36,396 nt of DNA from Burkholderiales bacterium Ga0077543 (GCA_001464055.1 LNET01000118.1:1-36396), one strand, 5' to 3'; counted from the stretch's first letter, positions 1 to 7,778 are shown. Notes: generated by a model not told the origin, from the letters alone. A program made the numbers and translations.

Positions 1-218
1 CCCAGATACCACCAGACCCAGGCGACAAAGATGACCGCCACGCTGATGTACCCGGCCGACAGCAGCAGGCTCTCGCGCACGCCGATCTCCTTGTCGTCCT
101 TGTGCAGCACGCCCAGGTCGAAGGCCAGCAGCGCGATCACGATGCCGATGAAGCTCAGCCAGATCCAGGCCGGTGTGCCCAGGAATTCTCCGGTGAGGAA
201 GGGAGTCAGGAAGTCCAT
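1..218 (-). CDS. TerC-family integral membrane protein, N-terminal part
   Basis: The first 72 codons of a gene that runs off the left edge. Translation from the ATG at 218 begins MDFLTPFLTGEF and continues with a hydrophobic helix, then a conserved-looking AFDLGVLHKDD stretch, then a second helix ending in WVWWYL. This layout (helix 1, Asp in the helix, charged loop, aromatic-rich helix 2) is the N-terminus of TerC/Alx proteins, inner-membrane proteins of metal (manganese) export and tellurite resistance. The assignment is from recalled family sequence; the rest of the protein is not visible. No strong Shine-Dalgarno precedes the start, only a weak AAGAC. The upstream 159 bases were searched by eye for a yybP-ykoY manganese riboswitch, which accompanies some terC genes, and none was recognised. 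Confidence 0.8.
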   Translation of the reverse strand, partial: MDFLTPFLTGEFLGTPAWIWLSFIGIVIALLAFDLGVLHKDDKEIGVRESLLLSAGYISVAVIFVAWVWWYL

Positions 219-323
219 GTCTTGTTTTTGGGACGATGTTGCAGGGGTTGCCCGCAAAGCGCCGCCTGCCCGACCGCGCCAGGATGGCGGTCAGCAGGTC
301 GGGTGGCGGCCCGCGGATGGGCA

Positions 324-337
324 CCGCGACGTCGCGG
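324..337. promoter_or_regulatory. 14-bp perfect palindrome between terC and the small membrane gene
   Basis: CCGCGACGTCGCGG is a perfect two-fold palindrome in the 159-bp gap between the terC start at 218 and the stop of the membrane gene at 378. It could be an operator for terC or a structured 5' leader element, but GC-rich DNA produces such palindromes by chance. There is no recognisable T-tract, so it is not a classical terminator. Confidence 0.25.
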
Positions 338-377
338 GCTGGGGGTGTCGGAGGATGCGCCGCGCAGGCGCGGGTGC

Positions 378-794
378 TCAGCCGGTGGCCATCGACGCGC
401 CAGCGGCCGGGCCGGAGCCGCCGCCGCGGCGGCGCCACAGCGCGATCAAGCCGTGCAGCACCGCGCCCAGCAGCAGCAGCAGGGCGGCGCCGATGGCCCA
501 GACCACCCAGGCCAATACGGTCAGACCGCCGGAGAGTGCCGGCAAGGCCTGCATCATGGTGTCGATGACCGGGCCGAACCCGGCCACCAGCTGCGCCATG
601 GCCTGCACCAGTTCGGCCGGCACCCAGGGCGCCAGCCAGTCCGGCAGGGCAATACCGCCGAGGCCCGGGGTGGCACCGGCCAGCGCCCCGGCGTTGGAAA
701 CCGTCCAGACCGCGACCACATGCAGCGCCCACGCGGCCAGGGACCACAGCGCAAGCAGAGAGAAGACAGCAAACCAGCTGAGGGCGTAGAACAT
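378..794 (-). CDS. small hydrophobic membrane protein, function unknown
   Basis: 138 aa from the ATG at 794 (MFYALSWFAVF). An in-frame start further upstream at 872 would run through the nhaR promoter and gives an unlikely N-terminus, so 794 is preferred. The protein has a hydrophobic N-terminal helix (about residues 3-35), an amphipathic middle containing PDWLAPWVPAELV, and a second long helix (about 90-120, rich in Ala/Leu) followed by an Arg-rich cytoplasmic tail WRRRGGG. No enzymatic motif is seen. It is divergent from nhaR, so the shared 110-bp region probably holds both promoters. It is not recognised beyond resembling conserved hypothetical membrane proteins of Burkholderiales. Confidence 0.65.
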   Translation of the reverse strand: MFYALSWFAVFSLLALWSLAAWALHVVAVWTVSNAGALAGATPGLGGIALPDWLAPWVPAELVQAMAQLVAGFGPVIDTMMQALPALSGGLTVLAWVVWAIGAALLLLLGAVLHGLIALWRRRGGGSGPAAGASMATG

Positions 795-851
795 GGTTGG
801 AGGAGTGTCGGAGTGAACGATGCCCGGAGTGTGGGGACGGAACAGAATCGG

Positions 852-894
852 AAAAACCAGATCGGAACGCACCTATAGTTCGGTTTTTACGAAC
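852..894 (+). promoter_or_regulatory. nhaR promoter with nested inverted repeats
   Basis: A -10-like TATAGT (874-879) lies 25 bases before the nhaR ATG. It is flanked by a 7-bp inverted repeat, AAAAACC at 852-858 and GGTTTTT at 882-888. A second shorter one, GTTCG at 878-882 and CGAAC at 890-894, overlaps the presumed transcription start. LysR-type regulators commonly bind inverted repeats at their own promoter, so an autoregulatory operator is a reasonable inference. No clear TTGACA-like -35 is present. Confidence 0.45.
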
Positions 895-904
895 CACGCC
901 GCCC

Positions 905-1810
905 ATGCTGAACTACCGCCACCTGCATTACTTCTGGGTCGTCACCAAGGAAGGGGGGTTCGCCCGTGCCGCCGAGCGACTGGACATGGCAGTGCAGACC
1001 ATCAGCGCGCAGGTGCGCGAACTCGAGAAGGCGCTCGGCCATCAGCTGCTCAAGCCGGCGGGCCGGGGCGTGACCCTGACCGAGGCGGGCCAGGCCGCCT
1101 TCGCGCGGGCAGAGGAAATCTTCCAGCTCGGCCAGGGCCTGCCCGACGAAGTGCGTGAGGCCGCCAGCGGCAAGGTGGCCCGGCTGTCGGTGGGTTTCTC
1201 AGACGGCATTTCCAAACTCGCAGCGCACGCCTTGCTCGAGCCTGTGCTGGTGACGGCCAACCTGCGGCTGGTGTGCCATGAAGGCGAGTTCGAACAGCTG
1301 CTGGGCGAACTGGCGCTGCATCACCTGGACCTGGTGCTGGCTGGGCAGGCGGCGCCGCGCAACCCCAACCTGCGCCTGAGCAGCGAACGCCTGGTCGACG
1401 CGCCGGTGGACTGGTACGGACCGGCGCACCTGGTGGGCAAGGCGGCACGCGACCGATTCCCGCAGTGCCTGGACGAGCTGCCGGTGCTGCTGCCCACCGG
1501 GCACTCGGCGCTGCGCACGACGCTGGATCACTGGTTCGAGACGCAGGGCCTGCGGCCCCGCATCGTCGGCGAGTTCGAGGACAGCGCGCTGCTGGCCGTG
1601 TTCGCCGCGCGCGGCCTGGGCGTGTTTCCGGTCAGCCGGCTGGGGGCTGACGACGTCGGGCTGATGCGCGGGCTGCGCCGGCTGGGCAGAAGCGAAGGCG
1701 TGAAGGACGAGATCCACGCCATCCGCTCGCGACGCGGCCAGCATCACCCGCTGGTGCAGCAGCTGCTGGCCGCCGCGGCGGCGCGGCGCGAGGCCGCAGG
1801 CCCGGCCTGA
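905..1810 (+). CDS. nhaR: LysR-type transcriptional regulator NhaR
   Basis: 301 aa from the ATG at 905 (MLNYRHLHYFWVV), the same length as E. coli NhaR, the activator of the sodium/proton antiporter gene nhaA. The N-terminal winged helix-turn-helix covers about residues 1-60 (MAVQTISAQVRELEKALG is the recognition region). The effector domain carries NhaR-type features, such as GEFEDSALLAVFAARGLGVFPV near the C-terminus. Upstream in-frame starts to 797 are rejected because they add a low-complexity extension before the conserved N-terminus. No nhaA antiporter gene is visible in the window, so the target is unknown; the divergent membrane gene at 378-794 is the nearest candidate. The family assignment is strong. 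The exact ligand (sodium) is inferred from E. coli. Confidence 0.88.
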   Translation: MLNYRHLHYFWVVTKEGGFARAAERLDMAVQTISAQVRELEKALGHQLLKPAGRGVTLTEAGQAAFARAEEIFQLGQGLPDEVREAASGKVARLSVGFSDGISKLAAHALLEPVLVTANLRLVCHEGEFEQLLGELALHHLDLVLAGQAAPRNPNLRLSSERLVDAPVDWYGPAHLVGKAARDRFPQCLDELPVLLPTGHSALRTTLDHWFETQGLRPRIVGEFEDSALLAVFAARGLGVFPVSRLGADDVGLMRGLRRLGRSEGVKDEIHAIRSRRGQHHPLVQQLLAAAAARREAAGPA

Positions 1811-1829
1811 AGCGGCCCGGGTTGCCGGG

Positions 1830-2009
1830 TCAGGCCGCGTGCACGGGCCGCGCGGCGGGCTTGTCCCGCGCTGCGTGCGCGCCGTGCCAGCGCTGGCGTG
1901 CAGCCGCCACCAGCAGGGCTTCGGCATCGGCCAGGTGGCCGTCGGCGATCAGCACGAGTGCCACGATGCGCGCGGCGGCTTCAGGGCCGTTGCGGGGATA
2001 GCTGCGCAT
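1830..2009 (-). CDS. short TerB-like N-terminal fragment (59 aa)
   Basis: A strong Shine-Dalgarno (GGAGG, six bases of spacing) precedes the ATG at 2009, which supports real translation. The product begins MRSYPRNGPEAAARIVALVL and continues IADGHLADAEALLVAAAR. The first about 30 residues resemble the start of TerB-like (tellurite-resistance/co-chaperone) proteins of Burkholderiales, which go on for a further hundred or more residues. Here the sequence diverges and stops at 59 aa, 19 bases from the convergent nhaR stop. It may be a truncated remnant or a genuinely short protein. TerB similarity is from memory and unverified. Confidence 0.55.
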   Translation of the reverse strand: MRSYPRNGPEAAARIVALVLIADGHLADAEALLVAAARQRWHGAHAARDKPAARPVHAA

Positions 2010-2094
2010 GGAAAACCTCCGGTGGGGTGGCAGTGAGCCGCAACTCTGGCGCCGGCAGGCGTTCGGACCAAGCTGTCTTTCCAGCCCCTTCAAA

Positions 2095-2133
2095 CAGGGA
2101 AAACCGAACCGGTGGGCACGTATAGTCCGGCCG
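2095..2133 (+). promoter_or_regulatory. putative promoter sharing motif with nhaR promoter
   Basis: TATAGT at 2121-2126 is preceded by GGAAAACC, a CGG and GCAC at nearly the same spacing as around the TATAGT upstream of nhaR (GGAAAAACC, CGG, GCAC, then TATAGT followed by NCGG). By hand alignment 19 of the 29 bases upstream of TATAGT match. The following GTG at 2134 would be at or next to the transcription start, so a transcript from here could be leaderless. Confidence 0.35.
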
Positions 2134-2610
2134 GTGAAATTGTCTACTGCCCGCCTTGCGCCTGCCGTGTCCGCATCCTCGCGGCCCGGGCCGTGCCTGT
2201 CGCCCGCCCGGGCGGAGGCCAGCAGCGCGGCCTGGCAGGCGGTGCTGGTGACCTTGCTCGCCTGGGCGGCGCTGCTGTGCGCGGGGCTGGGCGGCACGGT
2301 GGGCGGGGTCTCGCAGACCCTGGCCGGCAAGCTGGCGGCCAGCGCCCAGCACCTGCAGCGTCACGGCGGAACCTCGATGTCCTCGCGCGCGCTGCGGCGC
2401 GAGCTGCCGGCGGCCACCGCAGGACTGAAGCTGGCCGAAGCCGCTGCTGCGGTGCTGGAAGGCCACGGCGACGCCGCCGGGCCCGCCCGCATCGCGGCGC
2501 GGCCATTGGCCCGGCCGCAGCTCGCGCCCGGCGCACCGGCGGCCACCCCGCCGCACCTGCGCACGCGCCACCTGGCGCCGCCCGGCCGCGCGCCGCCCGC
2601 CCTGGCCTGA
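2134..2610 (+). CDS. hypothetical Ala-rich protein with one membrane segment
   Basis: An open frame of 158 aa from the GTG at 2134. It contains one plausible membrane helix (about residues 35-60, with WQAVLVTLLAWAALLCAGLG) followed by an Ala/Arg/Pro-rich C-terminal half with no recognised motif. A TATAGT element ends eight bases before the GTG. There is no Shine-Dalgarno. In this GC range open frames arise easily on both strands, and competing frames overlap it, so the existence of the gene is uncertain. It would be transcribed in the same direction as the secDF locus 91 bases downstream. Confidence 0.35.
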   Translation: MKLSTARLAPAVSASSRPGPCLSPARAEASSAAWQAVLVTLLAWAALLCAGLGGTVGGVSQTLAGKLAASAQHLQRHGGTSMSSRALRRELPAATAGLKLAEAAAAVLEGHGDAAGPARIAARPLARPQLAPGAPAATPPHLRTRHLAPPGRAPPALA

Positions 2611-2656
2611 GGCTTCGCGCGCACGGGTTGCGCGCCATCCGCTTTTTCCGAAGCCC

Positions 2657-2685
2657 GCGTGTGCAGGCCCAGCGCCTGCGCACGC
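2657..2685 (+). promoter_or_regulatory. 12-bp stem-loop upstream of secDF
   Basis: GCGTGTGCAGGC (2657-2668) pairs with GCCTGCGCACGC (2674-2685) around a 5-base loop, with one G-T type mismatch. It lies 16 bases before the secDF ATG, between the preceding open frame and secDF. There is no T-tract, so it is more likely a factor-dependent terminator remnant or a translational control hairpin than an intrinsic terminator. Confidence 0.4.
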
Positions 2686-2701
2686 CCGTCAAGGTCTTTC
2701 C

Positions 2702-3364
2702 ATGAAGAATTCACCGTACCTGGTGGCCATGTACCTGGCCATCATCGTCGCGGGCCTGCTGTTCGCATTGCCGAACGTGCTGCCCGCCTCCGTGCTCGAG
2801 CGCTGGCCCGGCGCCCTGCCCAAGCAACCCGTGGCCCTGGGCCTGGACCTGCGCGGGGGCTCGCACCTCGTGCTGGAGGTCGACGGCAGCGAACTGCGCC
2901 GCGAACGCGTGCGCACCCTGGCCGAGGACGCCCGGCGGCTGCTGCGCGAAGAGGACATCGTCTGGCGCCAGGTCGAAACCGGCGAGCGCAGCCTGACCGT
3001 GACCCTGCGTTCGCCCGAGCAGCGGGACACCGCGATCGACCGGCTCAGCACCCTGTCCAACCCGGTCGGCGCGGCCCGGCAGGACCTGGCACTCACCCGC
3101 CAGGGGACCGACGCCATCGAGCTCAGGCTCACCGACGAAGGCCTGCAGCAGTCGGTGGGCCGGGCGGTGGAGCAGAGCCTGGAGGTGATCCGCCAGCGCG
3201 TGGACCAGGTGGGCGTGGCCGAGCCCACGATCCAGCGCGTCGGCGCCGACCGCATCCTGGTGCAGCTGCCCGGCCTGCAGGACCCGGCGCAACGGCGTGC
3301 GCTCGCTGCAGGACAGCGAAGGCAACAGCTACCCCGTGCGCAACAGCGTGGCCCTGAGCGGTGA
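2702..3364 (+). pseudogene. secDF: fused SecDF, 5' fragment (SecD N-terminus), interrupted
   Basis: From the ATG at 2702 this frame encodes the start of SecD. It has a first membrane helix (about residues 6-28) and the D1 motif VALGLDLRGGSHLVLEVD, followed by the periplasmic P1 base with VIRQRVDQVGVAEPTIQRVG and ILVQLPGLQDPAQ (to about residue 197). The frame then leaves the family pattern near 3284-3296 and stops at 3364 after a meaningless Gln/Arg-rich tail. The continuation of SecD is in the +1 frame from about 3291. SecDF is the proton-driven component that helps the SecYEG translocon release exported proteins into the periplasm. Either this copy is broken or the sequence has an assembly error at the junction. 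No yajC, tgt or queA, the usual neighbours of the housekeeping secDF locus, is nearby. Confidence 0.85.
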
Positions 3365-5147
3365 CCGCCTGTCCGACGCCAGCGCCGGCTTCGACCCGGA
3401 GACCCGCGAGCCGGTCGTCAACTTCCGCTTCGACCGCGCCGGGGCCCGCGAATTCGCCGCCATCACCGAGGCCAACGTCGGCCGGCCGTTCGCCATCGTG
3501 CTGGACGGCAAGGTGCTCAGCGCCCCGGTGATCCGCGAACCCATCACCGGCGGCTCGGGCCAGATCTCGGGCAGCTTCACGGTGCAGGAGGCCGGCACGC
3601 TGTCGGCCCTGCTGCGCGCCGGCGCGCTGCCGGCGAAGCTGACCGTGATCGAGGAGCGCAGCGTCGGCGCCGACCTGGGCAGCGACGTGATCCACAAGGG
3701 CGTGGTCGCGGGCATCGCGGCCTTCGCGCTGGTGTTCCTGTTCATGTTCGTGCTGTACGGCGGCTGGGGGCTGGTGGCCAACATCGCGCTGGCGCTGAAC
3801 GTGGCGCTCACCCTCGGGGGCATGAGCCTGCTGGGTGCCACGCTCACGCTGCCGGGCATTGCCGGCATCGTGCTGGGCATCGGCCTGGCGGTGGATGCGA
3901 ACGTACTGATCAACGAACGCATCCGGGAAGAATCGCTCAAGGGCAAGTCGGCGCTGCTGGCCATCGACGCCGGCTTCAAGCGCGCCTATGCCACGGTGAT
4001 GGACAGCAACCTCACGGCGCTGATCGCCACGCTCTTGCTGTTCTGGTTCGGCTCGGGGCCGGTGCGCGGCTTCGCCATCACCATGGCACTCGGCATCGTG
4101 ATCTCGATGTTCACCGCGGTCTCGGTGGTCAAGGTGATGATGCTGGCCATCGCCCGGCGCCGCCGCCTGAAGACGATCGAGATCAAGCCGCTGCTCGGCT
4201 TCCGCCCGGTGCCCGACGGCACGCAGTTCCGCTTCATGCGGGCCCGCTTCATCGGGCTGGGCGTGTCGGCGCTGCTGGTCGCGGGCAGCGTGGCGCTGCT
4301 GTTCAAGCCGGGGCTGAACTTCGGCATCGACTTCCGCGGCGGCATCCAGATGGAAGTGGCGGCCACCGCGCCGGATGACCTTTCGCGCTACCGCGCCGCG
4401 CTGGACGGGCTGGGCCTGGGCGAAGTCTCGCTGCAGACCATGGGCGACGAAGGCCGGCTGCTGGTGCGGGTGGAACGCCAGCCCGGGGGCGAAGAGGCGC
4501 AGACCGCGGCGGTGGAGAAGCTCAAGGCGGCACTGCTCCAGGTCGACCCGGGCGCCGGCTTCGACCGCACCGAGGTGGTGGGCCCGAAGGTGAGCGGCGA
4601 GCTCGCCCAGGCCGGCGTCATCGCCGTCATCCTGGCGACGCTGGCGATGCTGGTCTACATCTGGGTGCGCTTCGAGTGGCCGTTCGCGGTGGGGGCGATC
4701 CTGACGCTGGCGCTGGATGTGGTGCTCACGCTGGGGGTGTTCGCGCTGTCGGGGCTGGACTTCAGCCTGACCGCCATCGCCGCGCTGCTGACGCTGGTGG
4801 GCTATTCGGTCAACGACAAGGTGGTGGTCTACGACCGCATGCGCGAGAACCTGCGGAGCCTGCGCAAGCGCCCCTTGCGCGAGGTGATCGACCTGTCGAT
4901 CAACCAGACGCTGACGCGAAGCGTCTACACCTCGGTCACCACGTTCCTGGCGGTGCTGCCACTGGCGGTGTGGGGGGGCTCGGCAGTGGCCAGCTTCGCC
5001 GTGCCCATGGCCTTCGGCATCGCCATCGCGGCGGCTTCGTCGGTGTTCATCGCAGCGCCCATCCTGCTGTTCCTGGGCGACTGGCGCGGCCGGCGCGGCA
5101 TCACGATGTTCGCGCCCGACGCCGAAGAGGGCAGCGCGGGCCGGTAA
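3297..5147 (+). pseudogene. secDF: fused SecDF, 3' fragment (rest of SecD fused to SecF)
   Basis: This frame, open from before 3297 to 5147, carries the rest of SecD fused to SecF. It begins inside P1 (VALSGDRLSDASAGFDPE, then NVGRPFAIVLDGKV). The five remaining SecD helices include the motif GLAVDANVLINERIREE. The SecF half starts near codon 335 with FGIDFRGGIQMEV and contains VGYSVNDKVVVYDRMREN and TSVTTFLAVLPLAVWGG. The GTG at 3297 has no ribosome site, so independent translation is unlikely. Compared with the family layout, about 30 residues of P1 between LQDPAQ and RSLQDSEG seem to be missing, along with the frame change. Apart from the junction the sequence looks under coding constraint, which suggests a recent lesion or an assembly error. 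Fusion of SecD and SecF in one chain is unusual for betaproteobacteria. Confidence 0.85.
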
Positions 5148-5165
5148 CTGCCGCTGCGGACGGGA

Positions 5166-5519
5166 TCAACCGCCGGACTTCTTCTTCGGGCCCAGGCCAT
5201 GTGCCTGGCGACCCAGCGCGAACGAGGCGAAGAGCTTGATCCACAGCGTGGACCCGGCCAGGGCCACCCAGGACTGGTAGTCCATCAGGCCCAGCAGCAC
5301 GATGACGATCACCATCACGATGACGACGCCGCCCACCAGGTTGATCACCATCTCGTAGGGCGCGTACTTCTCGGCGTCCGGCGGCGGCATGCCCTTCTTC
5401 AGCGCCACCTCGGAGAAGTCGCGCTTCACACCGATCCGGTAGGCCCGCCGCAGCCAGAAGAAGGCGACCGGGAACAGGGCCAGCAGGAAGAAGATCGGGA
5501 ACAGGTTGACGCTGAGCAT
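5166..5519 (-). CDS. small inner-membrane protein with three predicted helices
   Basis: 117 aa from the ATG at 5519 (MLSVNLFPIFFLLALF). Hydrophobic segments lie at about residues 4-22, 58-79 and 84-100; a charged loop with KRDFSEVALKKGMPPPDAEKY separates the first two, and the tail is basic (GPKKKSGG). The frame stays open to 5630, but that extension crosses the terminator at 5566-5591, so the internal start is preferred. It is convergent with secDF (18 bases apart) and downstream of the terminator that closes the symporter genes, so it needs its own promoter in the 5520-5560 gap. No family is recognised. Confidence 0.65.
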   Translation of the reverse strand: MLSVNLFPIFFLLALFPVAFFWLRRAYRIGVKRDFSEVALKKGMPPPDAEKYAPYEMVINLVGGVVIVMVIVIVLLGLMDYQSWVALAGSTLWIKLFASFALGRQAHGLGPKKKSGG

Positions 5520-5559
5520 GCGGTGGTCTTCAACGGCCTGGAAGGGGGCCGGCAGGTCG

Positions 5560-5591
5560 AAAAAAAACCCCGCCACGTGAGCGGCGGGGTT
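5560..5591 (-). terminator. intrinsic terminator after the VC_2705-type symporter
   Basis: Reading the minus strand, AACCCCGCC and GGCGGGGTT (5583-5591 and 5566-5574) form a perfect 9-bp GC-rich stem with an 8-base loop, followed directly by a run of eight T residues (complement of the A-run at 5560-5567). It lies 49 bases past the symporter stop at 5640, a textbook rho-independent terminator. Confidence 0.9.
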
Positions 5592-5639
5592 GGTTCGGAT
5601 GGGCACCGGAAGCCTCGCTCCGGTGCGCATCCTAAGCCA

Positions 5640-7496
5640 TCAGTGGGCAGCGCCGGCCGCGCCCGCACCCTTGGGGATGCGCACCGACTCGACCATCTCC
5701 TGCACGTGCAGCGGCACGGTGCCCGAGACCTTGCTCACCAGGAAGGCCACGACGAAGTTCACGATCGCGCCCACGGTGCCGAAGGCGGCCGGGGTCAGAC
5801 CGAAGAAGCTGTTCGGGCCACCGATCAGGTCCACGTACTCGGTACCCTTGATGAAGAAGATACCGGAGTGTGCGAACACATAGAAGCAAGTCACGAACAT
5901 GCCGGAGAGCATGCCGGCGATGGCGCCCTTGTCGGTGATGGTCTTGGTGAAGATGCCCATCATGATCGCGGGGAACAGCGAGGAAGCCGCCAGACCGAAG
6001 GCCAGTGCCACCGTCGCCGCTGCAAAGCCCGGCGGGTTCAGACCCAGGTAGCCGGCCAGGATGATGGCGAACACCATAGCGATCTTGCCTGCCATCAGTT
6101 CGTTCTTCTCGCTCATGTCAGGCACGAAGGTGCGCTTGATCAGGTCGTGCGAGATGGCCGAAGAGATGGCCAGCAGCAGACCCGCCGCGGTGGACAGCGC
6201 AGCCGCCATGGCGCCTGCAGCGACCAGTGCGATCACCCAGTTGGGCAACTGCGCGATTTCCGGGTTGGCCAGCACGATGATGTCGGGGTTGACGGTCAGC
6301 TCGCTGCCCTTCCAGCCAGCGGCTTCTGCCTTGGCCAGCACGGCGGCGTTCTTGGTCTTGTCGTTGTAGTACTGGATGCGACCGTCGCCGTTCTTGTCCT
6401 CGAACTTCAGCAGGCCGGTCTTCTCCCAGCGCGCCACCCATTCAGGACGCTCGTCGTACTTGATGCTGGCTTCGGGGGCGAACAGGTCCTTGTTGGCGTT
6501 CACCACCGCGGCGTCGATGCCCATGCCGCCTTCGGCCTTCTGGACGATGCCGACGTTGCTGTTGAAGGTGCCGTGCAGGTTCAGGCGGGCCATGCTGCCC
6601 ACAGAGGGCGCTACCGTGTACAGCAGCGCGATGAAGATCAGCGTCCAGCCGGCCGAGTAGCGGGCGTCGGCGACCTTCGGCACGGTGAAGAAGCGGATGA
6701 TCACGTGCGGCAGGCCCGCGGTGCCGATCATCAGCGAGATGGTGAAGAACACCATGTTCAGCGTCGAACCGGCAGCCTGGGTGGTGTACTGGGCGAAGCC
6801 CAGGTCCGTCACCACCTGGTCCAGCTTGGCCAGCAGCGACACGTCCGTGCCGGCCAGGTCGGAACCCATGCCCAGCTGCGGGATGATGTTGCCGGTCAGG
6901 TTCAGCGAGATGAACAGCGCGGGGATCGTGTAGGCCACGATCAGCACGATGTACTGCGCCACCTGGGTGTAGGTGATGCCCTTCATGCCACCGAACACCG
7001 CGTAGGCGAACACGATGCCCATGCCGATGTAGATGCCGGTTTCCGCGGACACGCCCAGGAATCGCGCGAAGGTGATGCCCACGCCCGTCATCTGGCCCAC
7101 GATGTAGACCACGCAGATGATCAGCAGGCAGATCACCGCCACCGTGCGAGCGGTCGACGAGTAGTAGCGGTCGCCGATGAACTCGGGCACCGTGAACTTG
7201 CCGAACTTGCGCAGGTACGGGGCCAGCAGCATCGCCAGCAGCACGTAGCCGCCTGTCCAGCCCATCAGGAACACGGCGCCGCCGTAGCCCATGTTGGAGA
7301 TGAGACCGGCCATCGAGATGAAGGACGCGGCCGACATCCAGTCAGCGGCCGTGGCCATGCCGTTGGTCACGGGGCCGACGCCGCCGCCAGCCACGTAGAA
7401 CTCGGACGTGCTGCCTGCACGCGCCCAGAAGGCGATGCCGAGGTACAGCGCGAAGCTGGCACCTACGACCAGGTAAGTGAGGGTTTGAAGATCCAT
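5640..7496 (-). CDS. sodium:solute symporter, VC_2705 subfamily large subunit
   Basis: 618 aa from the ATG at 7496 (MDLQTLTYLVVGASF), a sodium/solute symporter (SSS) membrane protein with about 13 helices. SSS-type signatures include EFYVAGGGVGPVTNGMATAA near residue 40, GQMTGVGITFARFLGVS near 135-150 and GTAGLPHVIIRFFTVP near 258-273. The partner DUF4212 small subunit is 24 bases upstream, as is standard for this two-subunit family, which is thought to carry small carboxylates such as acetate or pyruvate. A large soluble loop at about residues 305-415 interrupts the helices and contains an EF-hand-like DKNGDGRIQYYND at 367-379. A strong terminator follows at 5560-5591. The substrate is inferred from homology and from the adjacent acetate permease, not shown by sequence. 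Confidence 0.9.
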   Translation of the reverse strand: MDLQTLTYLVVGASFALYLGIAFWARAGSTSEFYVAGGGVGPVTNGMATAADWMSAASFISMAGLISNMGYGGAVFLMGWTGGYVLLAMLLAPYLRKFGKFTVPEFIGDRYYSSTARTVAVICLLIICVVYIVGQMTGVGITFARFLGVSAETGIYIGMGIVFAYAVFGGMKGITYTQVAQYIVLIVAYTIPALFISLNLTGNIIPQLGMGSDLAGTDVSLLAKLDQVVTDLGFAQYTTQAAGSTLNMVFFTISLMIGTAGLPHVIIRFFTVPKVADARYSAGWTLIFIALLYTVAPSVGSMARLNLHGTFNSNVGIVQKAEGGMGIDAAVVNANKDLFAPEASIKYDERPEWVARWEKTGLLKFEDKNGDGRIQYYNDKTKNAAVLAKAEAAGWKGSELTVNPDIIVLANPEIAQLPNWVIALVAAGAMAAALSTAAGLLLAISSAISHDLIKRTFVPDMSEKNELMAGKIAMVFAIILAGYLGLNPPGFAAATVALAFGLAASSLFPAIMMGIFTKTITDKGAIAGMLSGMFVTCFYVFAHSGIFFIKGTEYVDLIGGPNSFFGLTPAAFGTVGAIVNFVVAFLVSKVSGTVPLHVQEMVESVRIPKGAGAAGAAH

Positions 7497-7520
7497 GATG
7501 TGTCGTCCTGAAGTCGGTTC

Positions 7521-7778
7521 TTATTCGTCCATGCCGAACTTGCGGTCGATCTGGCCCATCTTCACGGCGTAGTAGAAGATCAGCGCAATGAAGATATAGA
7601 TCGAACCTTGCTGAGCGAACCAGAAGCCCAGCGGATAGCCGCCGAGGTGGATCTCGTTGAGCATGGGGGCGAAAAGGATGCCCGCACCGTAGGAACAGAG
7701 TGCCCAGACGATCAGCACCTTGGTCAGCAGACCCAGGGTGGCTGACCAGTAGGCCTTTGCGTTAGCGTCACTTGACAT
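7521..7778 (-). CDS. DUF4212 small subunit of sodium:solute symporter
   Basis: 85 aa from the ATG at 7778, preceded by a good GGAG ribosome site. The product has two membrane helices (about residues 15-38 and 52-72), separated by the conserved-looking loop LNEIHLGGYPLGFWFAQQGS, and ends in MGQIDRKFGMDE. This is the DUF4212 small subunit that always accompanies the VC_2705-type large subunit, encoded 24 bases downstream. The two probably form one carboxylate/sodium symporter in the inner membrane. Confidence 0.92.
   Translation of the reverse strand: MSSDANAKAYWSATLGLLTKVLIVWALCSYGAGILFAPMLNEIHLGGYPLGFWFAQQGSIYIFIALIFYYAVKMGQIDRKFGMDE

Noticed and set aside
219..377. yybP-ykoY manganese riboswitch upstream of the TerC-family gene
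   Set aside because: The conserved 5' and 3' blocks of that riboswitch could not be found in the minus-strand leader.
2112..2705. Alternative plus frame and minus frame overlapping the hypothetical gene at 2134-2610
   Set aside because: Both are Arg/Gly-rich without hydrophobic pattern or ribosome site; the 2134 frame is the least poor candidate.
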